Assembly (NCBI RefSeq): GCF_031759225.1
Contig: NZ_CP134494.1
Coordinates: 2,106,501 to 2,170,500 of the forward strand
From: Mesobacillus jeotgali
GTDB lineage: Bacteria > Bacillota > Bacilli > Bacillales > Cytobacillaceae
Reading direction: 5' to 3'
DNA length: 64,000 nucleotides
The position numbers and the translations under genes were made by a program. Position 1 is the stretch's first letter. Every line of letters begins with the position of its first letter. Of the stretch, positions 45,091-53,603 are shown in pieces. Under the pieces are notes generated by a model that did no database searches, was not told the origin of the DNA, and saw only the letters and a program-made list of their open reading frames with translations.

Positions 45091-45588
45091 ATGCAAGGTG
45101 TTACCAAAATGTTTTTAGAACAACTCGACATGCATTGCCATGAGAATGAGTGGTTTGCATCCTTGGATCAGGCGCTTCATGGAGTCAGCGCGGCTGAGGC
45201 AGCATGGTCAAGTTCAGGAATCAGCAATTCGATTTGGCAGATTGTCAACCACTTAATATTTTGGAATGAAGATGTAATCCATCGACTTAAGGGCACAGAG
45301 AATCCGCAAAAGGCAGAACACAATGAAGAAACCTTTGGAAATCCGGGGGATCCAGAAGACGAAATTGGGTGGGCCCAGACAGTTCAGCGACTTAATGAAG
45401 TGATGAATAAATTAAAAACGGTCATTTCGGTTCTTGACGATGAAAAGTTAAAAGCTCCGTATGCAGATAACAGCTACTCTATGAAACGTTTACTCAGCAA
45501 TATCATGATGCACGATACGTATCATCTAGGCCAAATTGTTTTGTTGCGAAAGTTGCAATCCTCTTGGGGTGGTGTTGATTGGTCCTAA
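45091..45588 (+). CDS. DinB-family protein
   Basis: 165 residues; GCGAGGGGAT lies upstream. Four-helix DinB fold with metal-site His residues in IWQIVNHLIFWNE and MHDTYHLGQIVLLRKL; the N-terminal CHENEW region is less certain. DinB/BSH proteins are metal-dependent thiol-transferase-like enzymes in bacillithiol-using bacteria. Confidence 0.85.
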   Translation: MQGVTKMFLEQLDMHCHENEWFASLDQALHGVSAAEAAWSSSGISNSIWQIVNHLIFWNEDVIHRLKGTENPQKAEHNEETFGNPGDPEDEIGWAQTVQRLNEVMNKLKTVISVLDDEKLKAPYADNSYSMKRLLSNIMMHDTYHLGQIVLLRKLQSSWGGVDWS

Positions 45589-45795
45589 AGGTGAAAAGCC
45601 TTCTATGAGTTTATCAACTTCATTGGATTTCCACGCAGTTGACAATAACAAACAAATCCCTCCCATTTAATTGGATATTAAGAGGAGTTATTGCCTGTTT
45701 TATAGAAATTAAGACTCAAGCTATTCAAAAGTATAGAAAAATTTATTCCTAATCTATTAACGGAAAAATAACTAGATAGGTAAGGAGATTTAGTA

Positions 45796-46650
45796 ATGAC
45801 CTACTGGGAAACGAAAACCATTAACACCCCACGCGGAAACTTTGAGGTCTTTGTAAAAGGAGAGGGCAATCCGATTTGCGTTACTCATCATTATTCAGAG
45901 TTTAATCATACAGGTGATTACTTTGCAGATACTTTTACAGAAAATAATATGGTCTACCTTGTGAATTTAAAACAAGCTGGAAATTCAAGTAAGGCAAATG
46001 AGGCTCACGAGTTGAGTATGTTTGATGCTGTATACGATCTTGAAGCAATCCGAAAGGCCCTGGGTTATTCCAAATGGAGCTTTGCTGGACACTCGACAGG
46101 AGGTATGATAGGAGTCATTTACGGTATACATTTTTCAAAGTCACTTACTTCACTAATAATGGTCGGGGCAGCTGCAAGGAAATATGCTAATTCATCCTCT
46201 GAATGTATCTATCATCCTGACCACCCACACTTTGACCGAATGCAGCAACTTATTGAGACCTTAAAACGCTCTGATTTATCACCTAGTGAAAGGGAGTGTT
46301 TCTCAAAAGAGAGAACTAAGCTGTCTCTATTTCATCCGGATAAGTATGATGAATACTTTTCTTTAGGCATACATAAAAAGATGTCTGCTCCAAGAATGAA
46401 TTTTTTTATTAGGGAAGAAATGATCTTTGATGTAACCCGTGAGTTAGAAAAAATCTCAACTAATACTTTAATTTTGAGTGGCCGTTACGATGTACAATGC
46501 CCGCTTTCTTTCTCAGTAGAAATGAATGAGTTAATACCAAAGTCACAACTAATTATTTTTAATGAAAGCAATCATTACCCTTTCCTTGAAGAAAAGATGT
46601 TGTTTAGACAAGTCATCTCAACTTACTTAAAAGAAACGGTTCCTTATTGA
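45796..46650 (+). CDS. alpha/beta hydrolase
   Basis: 284 residues; AAGGAG lies upstream. ICVTHHYSEFNHTGDYF takes the oxyanion place, FAGHSTGGMIGVIYG is the nucleophile elbow, ILSGRYDVQCPL the Asp and NESNHYPFLEE the His. Similar in layout to proline iminopeptidase-like and haloperoxidase-like enzymes. Substrate unknown. Confidence 0.82.
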   Translation: MTYWETKTINTPRGNFEVFVKGEGNPICVTHHYSEFNHTGDYFADTFTENNMVYLVNLKQAGNSSKANEAHELSMFDAVYDLEAIRKALGYSKWSFAGHSTGGMIGVIYGIHFSKSLTSLIMVGAAARKYANSSSECIYHPDHPHFDRMQQLIETLKRSDLSPSERECFSKERTKLSLFHPDKYDEYFSLGIHKKMSAPRMNFFIREEMIFDVTRELEKISTNTLILSGRYDVQCPLSFSVEMNELIPKSQLIIFNESNHYPFLEEKMLFRQVISTYLKETVPY

Positions 46651-46782
46651 ACTATAGAAGCAGCATTCCTGTAATGAAGGAAAATGGTGTTTGAACAAAA
46701 AAATAACCTCTTGGTAGAATGAGAGAGTCCTGACGCTGGCCAGCAAAAAGGACAGATATCTCAAATACCAGGAGGCTTTAAA

Positions 46783-48078
46783 ATGAATTATAACCAGAAT
46801 AAGAAGATTGCTCAAATAACTTCTCAGACTCTTATTATAGGAGTCGATATTGCCAAATTCAAGCATGTGGCACGGGCTCAAGATTTTAGGGGAATAGAGT
46901 TTGGATCTCCATGTCAATTTGAAAATACTAAAGAAGGAATTGAGCATTTTCTTAAATGGATTTCGGAAATTAAAAAAGAACAGCGTATGGAAAAAGTGAT
47001 GGTTGGCATGGAGCCGACAGGCCATTATTGGTTTAACTTGGCCCATATTTTAAAAGATAACGGGATTAAATTTGTCGCTGTAAACCCCTTGCACGTCAAG
47101 AAAAGCAAGGAGTTGGATGATAACTCACCTACGAAGAATGATGTGAAAGATGCCAAGGTCATAGCTCAGCTGGTCAAGGACGGAAGATACGCAGAACCTA
47201 CGATACCGCAAGGTGTTTATGCAGAACTCCGGGTGGCAAAGAAAATTCGCGATCTTTTAACTGAAGACCTACAAACGGTCCAAGGACAGGTACACAACTG
47301 GATTGACCGGTATTTTCCGGAATTCCTCAAGGTATTTAAGAAATGGGAAGGTAAGGCTGCTTTACAATTCTTAAAGCTCTATGCCTTGCCACATGAAATA
47401 GCTGTATTCACCGAAGAAGAACTACTCGTTCATTTGAGAAAATCCGTATCACGGAGTGTTGGATTAAACAAGATTCGCGAGTTAAAACAGGCAGCCAGTA
47501 AGTCCATCGGACTTCGACAAGGTGCTGAAATGGCCAGGCTTGAGCTAAAAACCATTCTGGCTAAGTATGAATTAATCCAGTTACAATTCGGAGAATTGGA
47601 TGCAAGACTTGACGGTCTGCTTAATGATATTCCAGGTGTACAACAAATGTTAGCGATAAAAGGTGTGGGCAGGGATACAATTGCCGGCTTCTTCGCTGAA
47701 GTAGGAGATTTAGGCGAATATAATCATCCCAGGCAAATTATCAAGCTGGCCGGTTTAAGCTTGAAAGAAAATACATCGGGTAAGCACAAAGGAAAAACGA
47801 CCATTACAAAAAGGGGCCGTAAGAAGCTAAGGGCCCTGTTATTCAGGGTTTGTATGATTCTTGTCGCCAAAAATACGGCATTTAAGGCGTTACATGCGTA
47901 CTATACTCAACGTCCGGATAATCCATTAAAGAAGATGCAGTCCCTGATCGCTTTGTGTAATAAACTAATCCGGATCCTCTTTAGTATTGGTAAAAAGCAA
48001 TTTGAGTTTAATGAAGAAAAGATGTTAAAGGACATCCCTCATTTGGCACTAGCCCAGAAGACGGAAATGGCAGCGTAA
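46783..48078 (+). CDS. IS110-family transposase (DEDD)
   Basis: 431 residues; CAGGAGG lies upstream. The RuvC-like DEDD domain starts LIIGVDIAKFKHVARAQ, continues MVGMEPTGHYWFNL and DDNSPTKNDVKDAKVIAQLV; the C-terminal Tnp_2/Transposase_20 domain has LLNDIPGVQQMLAIKGVGRDTIAGFFAEVGDLGEYNHPRQIIKLAGL with the serine-bearing SLKENTSGKHKGKTTITKRGRKKLR. Full length and apparently functional. Confidence 0.95.
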   Translation: MNYNQNKKIAQITSQTLIIGVDIAKFKHVARAQDFRGIEFGSPCQFENTKEGIEHFLKWISEIKKEQRMEKVMVGMEPTGHYWFNLAHILKDNGIKFVAVNPLHVKKSKELDDNSPTKNDVKDAKVIAQLVKDGRYAEPTIPQGVYAELRVAKKIRDLLTEDLQTVQGQVHNWIDRYFPEFLKVFKKWEGKAALQFLKLYALPHEIAVFTEEELLVHLRKSVSRSVGLNKIRELKQAASKSIGLRQGAEMARLELKTILAKYELIQLQFGELDARLDGLLNDIPGVQQMLAIKGVGRDTIAGFFAEVGDLGEYNHPRQIIKLAGLSLKENTSGKHKGKTTITKRGRKKLRALLFRVCMILVAKNTAFKALHAYYTQRPDNPLKKMQSLIALCNKLIRILFSIGKKQFEFNEEKMLKDIPHLALAQKTEMAA

Positions 48079-48109
48079 CTCTGTTTTAGTTTAGATGAAT
48101 AGTAGTTCT

Positions 48110-48330
48110 GGTTTTATAGATTTTGGAGACATTTGAAGCACGGATTAGTCGGCAAAGCAACTAAATTACGGGCTAAGACCCTGTGGGGCAGCATGGCTGA
48201 CATCCACCTCATGGAAAGGTTGGACGAAGGAATTTGAGAGCGAAGACTCTGTGAGGCATGGGAGGGTTGACCTCCATGAGTAAATGTGGACATCCACCAG
48301 TGCGGTTATATTTTTACTCATCCACCATTT
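48110..48330 (+). ncRNA. candidate bridge RNA of the IS110 element
   Basis: The 3' non-coding end holds two related halves: AAGACCCTGTGGGGCAGCATGG (split: AAGACCCTGTGGGG at 48175 and CAGCATGG to 48196) and AAGACTCTGTGAGGCATGG (48243-48261), each followed by a CATGG-type hairpin. GACATCCACC occurs twice, at 48199 and 48289. Two similar loops in the non-coding end are what bridge RNAs of this family show. Position after the gene fits the IS1111-like arrangement. Confidence 0.5.
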
Positions 48331-48558
48331 TCTGTAAGGAACTGGTTAGTGGGTTGTAGCTCTTTTTTCTTACTCTGTCCAAAAAAATCCTTTCAAGTGA
48401 AGATCCTCCATTTATAAAGCCAGTTACCGGAAGGTAAACGACTATGAAATTCTAAGAAAACATGAGTAAATCGGCGTTTTGGCTTCATTTATTGAGGGAG
48501 GATAGTTGAAAAAAGTTGGAATGATTTCAAAGAAAATAAATAGAAAAGAGTAAATACA

Positions 48559-49134
48559 ATGACTACTATTGGACTTATTAGGCATGGAATTACTGAGTGG
48601 AATTGTCTTGGCAAGGCACAAGGGATATCCGATATACCTTTAAATGAACTTGGCAGAGAGCAAGCTTTAAGTGTAGGGCAAAGACTTTTACAGGAAGGAA
48701 ATTGGGATTTGATTGTTTCAAGTGATTTAAGAAGGGCAGTTGAAACGGCAAGTATAATTGGATCCTTATTAAATATACCTCTTACCTATGACAAAAGAAT
48801 TCGTGAAATTGATTGTGGCCAGATTGAGGGAACGACGGAAGAAGAAAGAATCATGAAGTGGGGGACTAACTGGCGTAAACTAAATCTAGGAATGGAAAAG
48901 TTTGAGGATGTATCAAATAGAGGGGTTGAATTTGTAGAGGAACTAGCAAGTACATATAACGGAAAACAAGTATTAATAGTAAGCCACGGTGCCTTAATCG
49001 GACTAACATTACAAAAATTACTTCCACAAGTATTTCAAAAAACGTATATAGATAATACCTCAGTAACAATCTTGAATAATTGTAATGGCGAATGGAATTG
49101 TTCCCTGTATAACTGTACTAAACATATTAGTTAA
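48559..49134 (+). CDS. histidine phosphatase
   Basis: 191 residues. TTIGLIRHGITEWN (catalytic RHG), SSDLRRAVETASII (second Arg), EIDCGQIEGTTEEER (acid) and LIVSHGALIGLTLQ (second His) are all present. GGCACAAGGISDIPLNELGREQA-type N-terminus fits the PhoE/GpmB-like group. A weak AGAAAAGAG lies upstream. Confidence 0.87.
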   Translation: MTTIGLIRHGITEWNCLGKAQGISDIPLNELGREQALSVGQRLLQEGNWDLIVSSDLRRAVETASIIGSLLNIPLTYDKRIREIDCGQIEGTTEEERIMKWGTNWRKLNLGMEKFEDVSNRGVEFVEELASTYNGKQVLIVSHGALIGLTLQKLLPQVFQKTYIDNTSVTILNNCNGEWNCSLYNCTKHIS

Positions 49135-49167
49135 AAAGCGTTGATGTAGGCAGTCTTTGTCCAGAAG

Positions 49168-49197
49168 TTACTTATTAAACAATCGGAGCAGGAATTT
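49168..49197 (+). repeat. imperfect direct repeat, copy 1 of 3
   Basis: CTTATTAAACAATCGGAGCAGGAATT; near copies at 49712 (CTTATTGAACAATCGAAGCAGGAGTT) and 53927 (CTTATTGAACAAACTGGTGC). (Written here as the shared ~26-base unit in parts: CTTATTRAACAATCG plus RAGCAGGARTT.). Confidence 0.6.
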
Positions 49198-49269
49198 TAA
49201 ACAAGGAACCAATCAAAATGAAACTAATTTTAAATTTAGTTCGTCTCTTATTTGTATGGAGATATCATA

Positions 49270-49650
49270 ATGAATTTTGTAAAAATTCTACTTCCACTTA
49301 TTATATTGTTTATATTTCTAGTTAGTTGTAATAAAGATTATTCAAGTAGTTCTTCTATCAGTAATCCAACTCCAAAAGATTATCTAAAGTACGATAATGC
49401 AGATATTTTTCTACTTGATGGTTATGTGTTTTCAAATGCACAAGATGTAAAATGGGTAACAGACTTGGATTATGAATTAGGTGTGCAAATCGGGGAAATT
49501 ACAGAGCAAGAAGATAAGGCATCAAAATTTAAAAATGGTACAGCGAATATATTGCCAGTTGGAACAAAAATATACGAAACAGATACACCAGCATATGTCG
49601 CAATTATTAATGGAAAAGAGATACCATATTTAAAGATGGTTGAAGGATAA
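49270..49650 (+). CDS. lipoprotein, unknown
   Basis: 126-127 residues from ATG 49270 (TGGAGAT upstream); an ATG at 49252 has no site. Signal peptide ILLPLIILFIFLVSC with the lipidated Cys near residue 19, then a Ser-rich linker and a small domain (ADIFLLDGYVFSNAQDVKWVTDLDYELGVQIGEITEQ). It resembles the DUF3221-like lipoproteins of Bacillus only loosely. Confidence 0.65.
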   Translation: MNFVKILLPLIILFIFLVSCNKDYSSSSSISNPTPKDYLKYDNADIFLLDGYVFSNAQDVKWVTDLDYELGVQIGEITEQEDKASKFKNGTANILPVGTKIYETDTPAYVAIINGKEIPYLKMVEG

Positions 49651-49670
49651 GTTGTTATTCAAATATAGGG

Positions 49671-49710
49671 AGCGTTGATCCAGGAAGGATTTAACGCTTT
49701 TTTTGTGGAA
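49671..49710 (+). terminator. dispersed hairpin family, copy
   Basis: AGCGTTGATCC AGGAA GGATTTAACGCT followed by TTTTTTGTGGAA: near-perfect stem, family loop and tail. Confidence 0.75.
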
Positions 49711-49861
49711 CTTACTTATTGAACAATCGAAGCAGGAGTTGAAGAAAAGTTGATTACAAAAGCGTTCTTATTTTATGAACATTGTAATGAGTCTGCACCT
49801 TTAAATAACTGAGTGTATAAAGCAGAATACCGTGAAATGATATTCTGCTCCTGAGAAAATT

Positions 49862-50002
49862 TTATTCTCCTTGGGCACCGTTTGTAGTCACTCTTCGAAT
49901 GTGGTTATCTTCAAAATTGTTTTGACGAGCTTTCTCCACTTTATCATTTAAAAGTTTCTTTTGGTCTACCTCAGATGAAGGTGTCTGCTTATCTTGGGAC
50001 AT
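49862..50002 (-). CDS. small hydrophilic protein (46 aa)
   Basis: ATG (complement ends 50002) is preceded by AAGGAGGAAC. It reads MSQDKQTPSSEVDQKKLLND, KVEKARQNNFEDNHIRRVTT, NGAQGE. A hairpin (GCAGAATA / TATTCTGC, about 49818-49848) lies downstream. Unstructured composition; unknown function. Confidence 0.6.
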   Translation of the reverse strand: MSQDKQTPSSEVDQKKLLNDKVEKARQNNFEDNHIRRVTTNGAQGE

Positions 50003-50254
50003 TGGTGTTCCTCCTTTATTAAATATTGCCTACATTCTTATTTTGCTGTCCTTTTTAAAAAATAATCATAGAAAATTTAATTGTGAATAAATGGACTTAA
50101 AGTAAATGGGGCACGGGTTGACGATGGATTTCTAGCAAACAGCCCATTTCGTTGATCAACTAACGAGGAAGGTTACTTCAATAAAGGTAACAACTAAAAG
50201 AGATGTTAAAATGGATATATTAAAGTGGAAAATCCTTGTGGGGAGGTATATAAA

Positions 50255-50325
50255 TTGGGCAGAGAAATACATTTTGGTGAAAATGAACTTATTTTGAAGT
50301 TAACAGGTTTAACTGGATACTTTGC
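50255..50325 (+). pseudogene. 5' part of a PH-like gene split by a transposon
   Basis: TTG 50255 with GGGGAGG upstream gives MGREIHFGENELILKLTGLT-GYF, broken by the transposon after CTTTGC (50320-50325). The rest is at 53604-53901; deleting the element plus one CTTTGC restores an uninterrupted frame. The read-through ORF running into the transposon (to 50404) is an artefact. Confidence 0.85.
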
Positions 50326-50395
50326 TGTTTTTGACGCCATTAATTATCCGAAAGTTGACGGTATTGCCTGTCCAGAATTAGTCGATTATAATGTC
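50326..50395 (+). repeat. left transposon end with three transposase-binding repeats
   Basis: TGTTTTTGACGCCATTAATT... contains TGACGccattaatTATCC, TGACGgtattgccTGTCC and AGTCGattataatGTCC, spaced 6 bases apart. Confidence 0.8.
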
Positions 50396-50457
50396 CGTAT
50401 ATAATTCGAAACATTTCGACATTTATTCTGGAGAAAGGAAAAGACGTCCCCCATAAA

Positions 50458-50483
50458 TGTATAACTGCGCCAACAGTTATACA
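50458..50483. promoter_or_regulatory. perfect inverted repeat upstream of the transposon genes
   Basis: TGTATAACTG-CGCCAA-CAGTTATACA, flanked by two copies of GACGTCCC (50443, 50488). Could be an operator or a transcript hairpin protecting the element from outside transcription. Confidence 0.55.
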
Positions 50484-50506
50484 GGAGACGTCCCACCAAA
50501 AAGTAT

Positions 50507-51065
50507 ATGGTTATTGTATCAGATTATCAGCTGATTGAAAACACTCATACTGGAGTTTTTAGTTAGGGGTGCGGGGAGGATTCCTTCCCCATGCTGTGGT
50601 AAAGACATGTTGGTTAGAGGTACAAAGAATCGAAAAGCCAAGGATCATACAGGTCAGAGTAAAACATATAACATCCGAAGATTGCAGTGCACCAATTGTC
50701 AGACCATCCATCATGAACTTCCAGATTTATTGATTCCTTATAAACGCTATGAGGCTGAATGTATCGAAGACGTTCTTACGAACCCGTCCGCCCATATTGT
50801 TGCTGCCGATGATTCCACTCTTTCGAGATGGCACGGCTGGTTTCATCAATTTGTGGATTATTGGATTGGCTGTTTGAATTCCATCATGATCAGGACCAAC
50901 CAGGGAAATATCCCCCAGGATGTCACGTCCAAATGTTCAGGGACCGCACTTCAAAGGATAGGACGCTTGGCAGGAGATGCCAATGGATGGCTGACAAGAA
51001 TTGTCCGGCCCATCGTAAATATTAATTTATGGATACATACCCGTTCCGCATTCATTGTCCAATAG
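50507..51065 (+). pseudogene. DUF6431 zinc-ribbon protein of the transposon, frameshifted
   Basis: ATG 50507 gives MVIVSDYQLIENTHTGVF before a stop; shifting one base at TTTTTAG (about 50560-50566) joins VRGAGRIPSPCCGKDMLVRG and runs to 51065. CCG...LQCTNCQTIHHELPDLLIPYKRYEAE has the CxxC zinc pairs and the HHELPDLLxPYKRY motif of DUF6431, and TALQRIGRLAGDANGWLTRIVRPIVNINLWIHTRSAF its end. Role in transposition unknown. Either a mutation or +1 frameshifting. Confidence 0.7.
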
Positions 51066-51109
51066 CACCTGATTTACACTCGTGATAGACACAGAGAGGA
51101 GAGTGTATC

Positions 51110-52465
51110 ATGAGTGATCATAAGAAATCAGAAGAATTGGCAGTGCATCGTTTTCAGCTAATATCCCCTTTATTAGCAGAGGGGCTTGACGCTGGGAAAG
51201 TAAAGGAATTAAGAGACCAGATAGCGAAGGCCAGCGGTCTTTCAGAAAGAACCATCAGGCGATATTTGGCTCAATTTCAGGAAGATGGGTTTGGGGGACT
51301 AAAGCCACAAGGAAGAAAAGGTGCTCGAAAGTCTGAGGCTATCCCTCCTCATTTATTGGAACAGGCAATCCTTCTGCGTAAGGAAGTGCCGAGCCGGAGC
51401 GTGGCTCAAATCATACAGATACTCGAATGGGAAGGGTTGGCTGAACCAGGGCAGATCAAAAGATCAACGCTCCAGGAAAAGCTCGCTGAAAAAGGTTACA
51501 GCACCCGGCATATGCGACTCTATTCCCAGACAGGAGTAGCTGCCAGAAGATTTCAGAAGCGACATCGCAACCAACTCTGGCAGTCAGATATCAAGTATGG
51601 TCCCTACTTGCCGATTGGTCCGAATGGAATAAAGAAACAAGTGTATCTTGTCGCCTTTATCGATGACGCCACCAGGTTTGTGCTTCACGCAGCTTTCTAT
51701 CCTACCTTGGATTCAAGGATCATCGAGGATGCCTTCCGCCAGGCTATCCAGAAGTATGGTGTTCCAGAGGCTGTTTATTTTGATAATGGAAAGCAATATC
51801 GAACCAAATGGATGTCGCGTACCTGCTCAAAAATAGGCACCCGCCTTACTTACACACGGCCGTACTCAGCTGAATCAAAAGGGAAAATTGAACGCTTCAA
51901 TAGAATCATAGATTCATTCATTAGTGAGGCTGTCATCGAAAAGCCCAATACACTTGATCGTCTGAATGAGCTTTTCCAAGTGTGGCTCACAGAGTGTTAT
52001 CAGAATAAGCCTCATTCTGCACTTGGGGAGAAAATCAGCCCGGAAACGGCATTTCGTTCAGATAAAAAAGCGATTAGGTTCATCGATCCTGATACCTTGA
52101 GTAATGCATTCCTCCATTGTGAAACAAGGAAAGTCGATAAATCAGGATGCATAAGTTTCATGGATCAAAAATATGAGGTCGGCCTGGCTTTCATTGGACG
52201 ACAGGTTGAGGTGGTTTATGATCCTGCGAATATCGAGGAGCTTACCATTGAGTTCGAGGATCATACTCCTTGGAAAGCCAAGAAACTTGTCATTGGGGAA
52301 AGAGCTGGGAAGCGTCCTGCATTACCTGAGCACCTGCAGGTGCAGGGTGTAGAATCTTCAAGACTATTAAAGGCAGCTGAACGAAAGAACCAGGAACGCC
52401 TAACCGAACAGAAACCTGCCGTGACCTTCCGTGCCGTTTGGAAGGAGGAAGATTCCCGTGTTTGA
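51110..52465 (+). CDS. Mu/TniA-like DDE transposase
   Basis: 451 residues; AGAGAGGAGAG lies upstream. N-terminal helix-turn-helix (SGLSERTIRRYLAQFQEDGFGGLKP), then the rve integrase core with the DDE residues in QSDIKYG, YFDNGKQY and SKGKIERFN, followed by a Mu-type C-terminal beta domain (RKVDKSGCISFMDQKYEVG). It cuts and joins the element ends. Its stop overlaps the ATPase start. Confidence 0.92.
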   Translation: MSDHKKSEELAVHRFQLISPLLAEGLDAGKVKELRDQIAKASGLSERTIRRYLAQFQEDGFGGLKPQGRKGARKSEAIPPHLLEQAILLRKEVPSRSVAQIIQILEWEGLAEPGQIKRSTLQEKLAEKGYSTRHMRLYSQTGVAARRFQKRHRNQLWQSDIKYGPYLPIGPNGIKKQVYLVAFIDDATRFVLHAAFYPTLDSRIIEDAFRQAIQKYGVPEAVYFDNGKQYRTKWMSRTCSKIGTRLTYTRPYSAESKGKIERFNRIIDSFISEAVIEKPNTLDRLNELFQVWLTECYQNKPHSALGEKISPETAFRSDKKAIRFIDPDTLSNAFLHCETRKVDKSGCISFMDQKYEVGLAFIGRQVEVVYDPANIEELTIEFEDHTPWKAKKLVIGERAGKRPALPEHLQVQGVESSRLLKAAERKNQERLTEQKPAVTFRAVWKEEDSRV

Positions 52466-53258
52466 AGCATTCTATGAAATGGACAACACTCCTTTCGCCA
52501 GAGATCTTCCGACTGATCAATTGTATGATTCCTCCATGGTGCAAGAAATCCTTGGTAGGCTGAAGTACACAGCTGAAAGACAGCTTTTTGCCGTTCTGAG
52601 TGGGGATAGTGGTACTGGAAAGACCACAACCATCCGTAAGTTTGTGGACAAATTGGATAAAGGGAAATTCCATATCCTTTACCTGTCCGACTCTAAGTTA
52701 ACGCCTCGTCATTTTTACAAAGGTCTTTTGGAACAGTTAGGCTCTGAAGCGAAGTTTTATCGAGGAGATGCAAAACGGCAGCTTCATCGTGAGATTGAAT
52801 TAATGAAAGGCATACGAGGGCTACAACCTGTAGTGGTAGTGGATGAAGCTCATCTTCTGGACCGGGAAATGCTTGAAGAGGTTCGTTTCCTACTGAACTT
52901 CAAAATGGATTCGCAAAGCCCGATGGCGCTTATCCTGGTCGGTCAAAGTGAATTATGGGATCGGCTTCGACTCCAATCATACGCAGCCATACGCCAAAGA
53001 ATCGATATCCAGTTTCAGCTAGGACATCTCGACCGTGCCCAGGTTGAAGAATATGTTTCTAGGCACCTTCGATATGCCGGTGTTGATCAACCAATATTCT
53101 CTGATGGAGCACTTGACGAGATTCATCGCTTCTCTGGTGGTGCCGCAAGGCTCATTAATAAGCTCTGTACACATAGTCTTCTCTATGGTTCACAAAATGG
53201 CCGAAGGATCATTGATGATCATATGATCAAGCAAGTCATCCAGGGGGAACTTTCATGA
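52458..53258 (+). CDS. AAA ATPase, TniB/ExeA-like transposition helper
   Basis: 266 residues from GTG 52458, with GGAGGAA inside the end of the transposase gene; it overlaps that gene by 8 bp, indicating translational coupling. Walker A SGDSGTGKTTTIRKF, Walker B PVVVVDEAHLLDREML, sensor ALILVGQSELWDRL, Arg finger region YAAIRQRIDIQFQL. Expected to select the target and activate the transposase, as MuB/TniB/TnsC do. Confidence 0.9.
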   Translation: MFEAFYEMDNTPFARDLPTDQLYDSSMVQEILGRLKYTAERQLFAVLSGDSGTGKTTTIRKFVDKLDKGKFHILYLSDSKLTPRHFYKGLLEQLGSEAKFYRGDAKRQLHREIELMKGIRGLQPVVVVDEAHLLDREMLEEVRFLLNFKMDSQSPMALILVGQSELWDRLRLQSYAAIRQRIDIQFQLGHLDRAQVEEYVSRHLRYAGVDQPIFSDGALDEIHRFSGGAARLINKLCTHSLLYGSQNGRRIIDDHMIKQVIQGELS

Positions 53259-53491
53259 AAACCCGCTGGAAAGAGATGAATTATAATGAAGAATTGGATT
53301 GTTGGGTTGTGTTTTGGGGAGAGAACTCCGGCTATAAGATGCGATGTGGTGAATGGTTTGATTTACATCTAGGAAATGGTCGGACCCTTTCCTGCCGCCT
53401 GGAGCTGGGCAGAGATTGGTATATTCTTACCGGCCGAAATGACGTTAGATTCTATCTTAAGAAAAATGAGACCTATCAAGTTGATTTGTAA
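53255..53491 (+). CDS. DUF5348 protein of the transposon
   Basis: 78 residues; overlaps the ATPase stop by 4 bp (ATGA). MKTRWKEMNYNEELDCWVVFW, GENSGYKMRCGEWFDLHLGN, LSCRLELGRDWYILTGRNDVRF: small all-beta domain assigned to DUF5348 on size, pattern and association with this transposon type. Function unknown. Confidence 0.65.
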   Translation: MKTRWKEMNYNEELDCWVVFWGENSGYKMRCGEWFDLHLGNGRTLSCRLELGRDWYILTGRNDVRFYLKKNETYQVDL

Positions 53492-53499
53492 AAACTTTT

Positions 53500-53525
53500 G
53501 GGAAGCATGTGAACTGCTTCCCTTT
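53500..53525 (+). terminator. terminator of the transposon operon
   Basis: GGGAAGCA / TGCTTCCC 8-bp stem, then TTTC. Confidence 0.7.
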
Positions 53526-53529
53526 CAAT

Positions 53530-53603
53530 TTTGGACAGTAGTTCCGTCAGTTTTAGGACAATTAACATCGTCAAGTTCTGGACATTGTAGAACGTCATTA
53601 ACA
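53530..53603 (-). repeat. right transposon end with three transposase-binding repeats
   Basis: Read inward on the minus strand: TGTTAA, TGACGttctacaaTGTCC, AGAACT, TGACGatgttaatTGTCC, TAAAAC, TGACGgaactacTGTCC. Spacing and order mirror the left end. Confidence 0.85.

Larger units (their letters stand above)
46690..48360 (+). mobile_element. IS110-family insertion sequence (ends approximate)
   Basis: One transposase gene with ~90 bp non-coding before and ~280 bp after. IS110 elements have no terminal inverted repeats and make little or no target duplication, so exact ends cannot be placed by eye; limits given are the likely non-coding flanks. Confidence 0.65.
50326..53603 (+). mobile_element. 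Mu/Tn7-like transposon with DDE transposase and AAA ATPase (3,278 bp)
   Basis: Begins TGTTTTTGACG and ends CGTCATTAACA, with CTTTGC directly repeated outside both ends (50320-50325 and 53604-53609), i.e. a 5-6 bp target duplication. Each end has three internal repeats of the TGACG-N8-TGTCC type. It carries four genes: DUF6431 (frameshifted), DDE transposase, AAA ATPase, DUF5348. Related in logic to TniAB/Tn5053 and minimal Tn7-like elements; no cargo genes. Confidence 0.9.

Noticed and set aside
52290..52673. 127-codon minus-strand frame in the transposon
   Set aside because: Antisense to the end of the transposase and start of the ATPase; no binding site.
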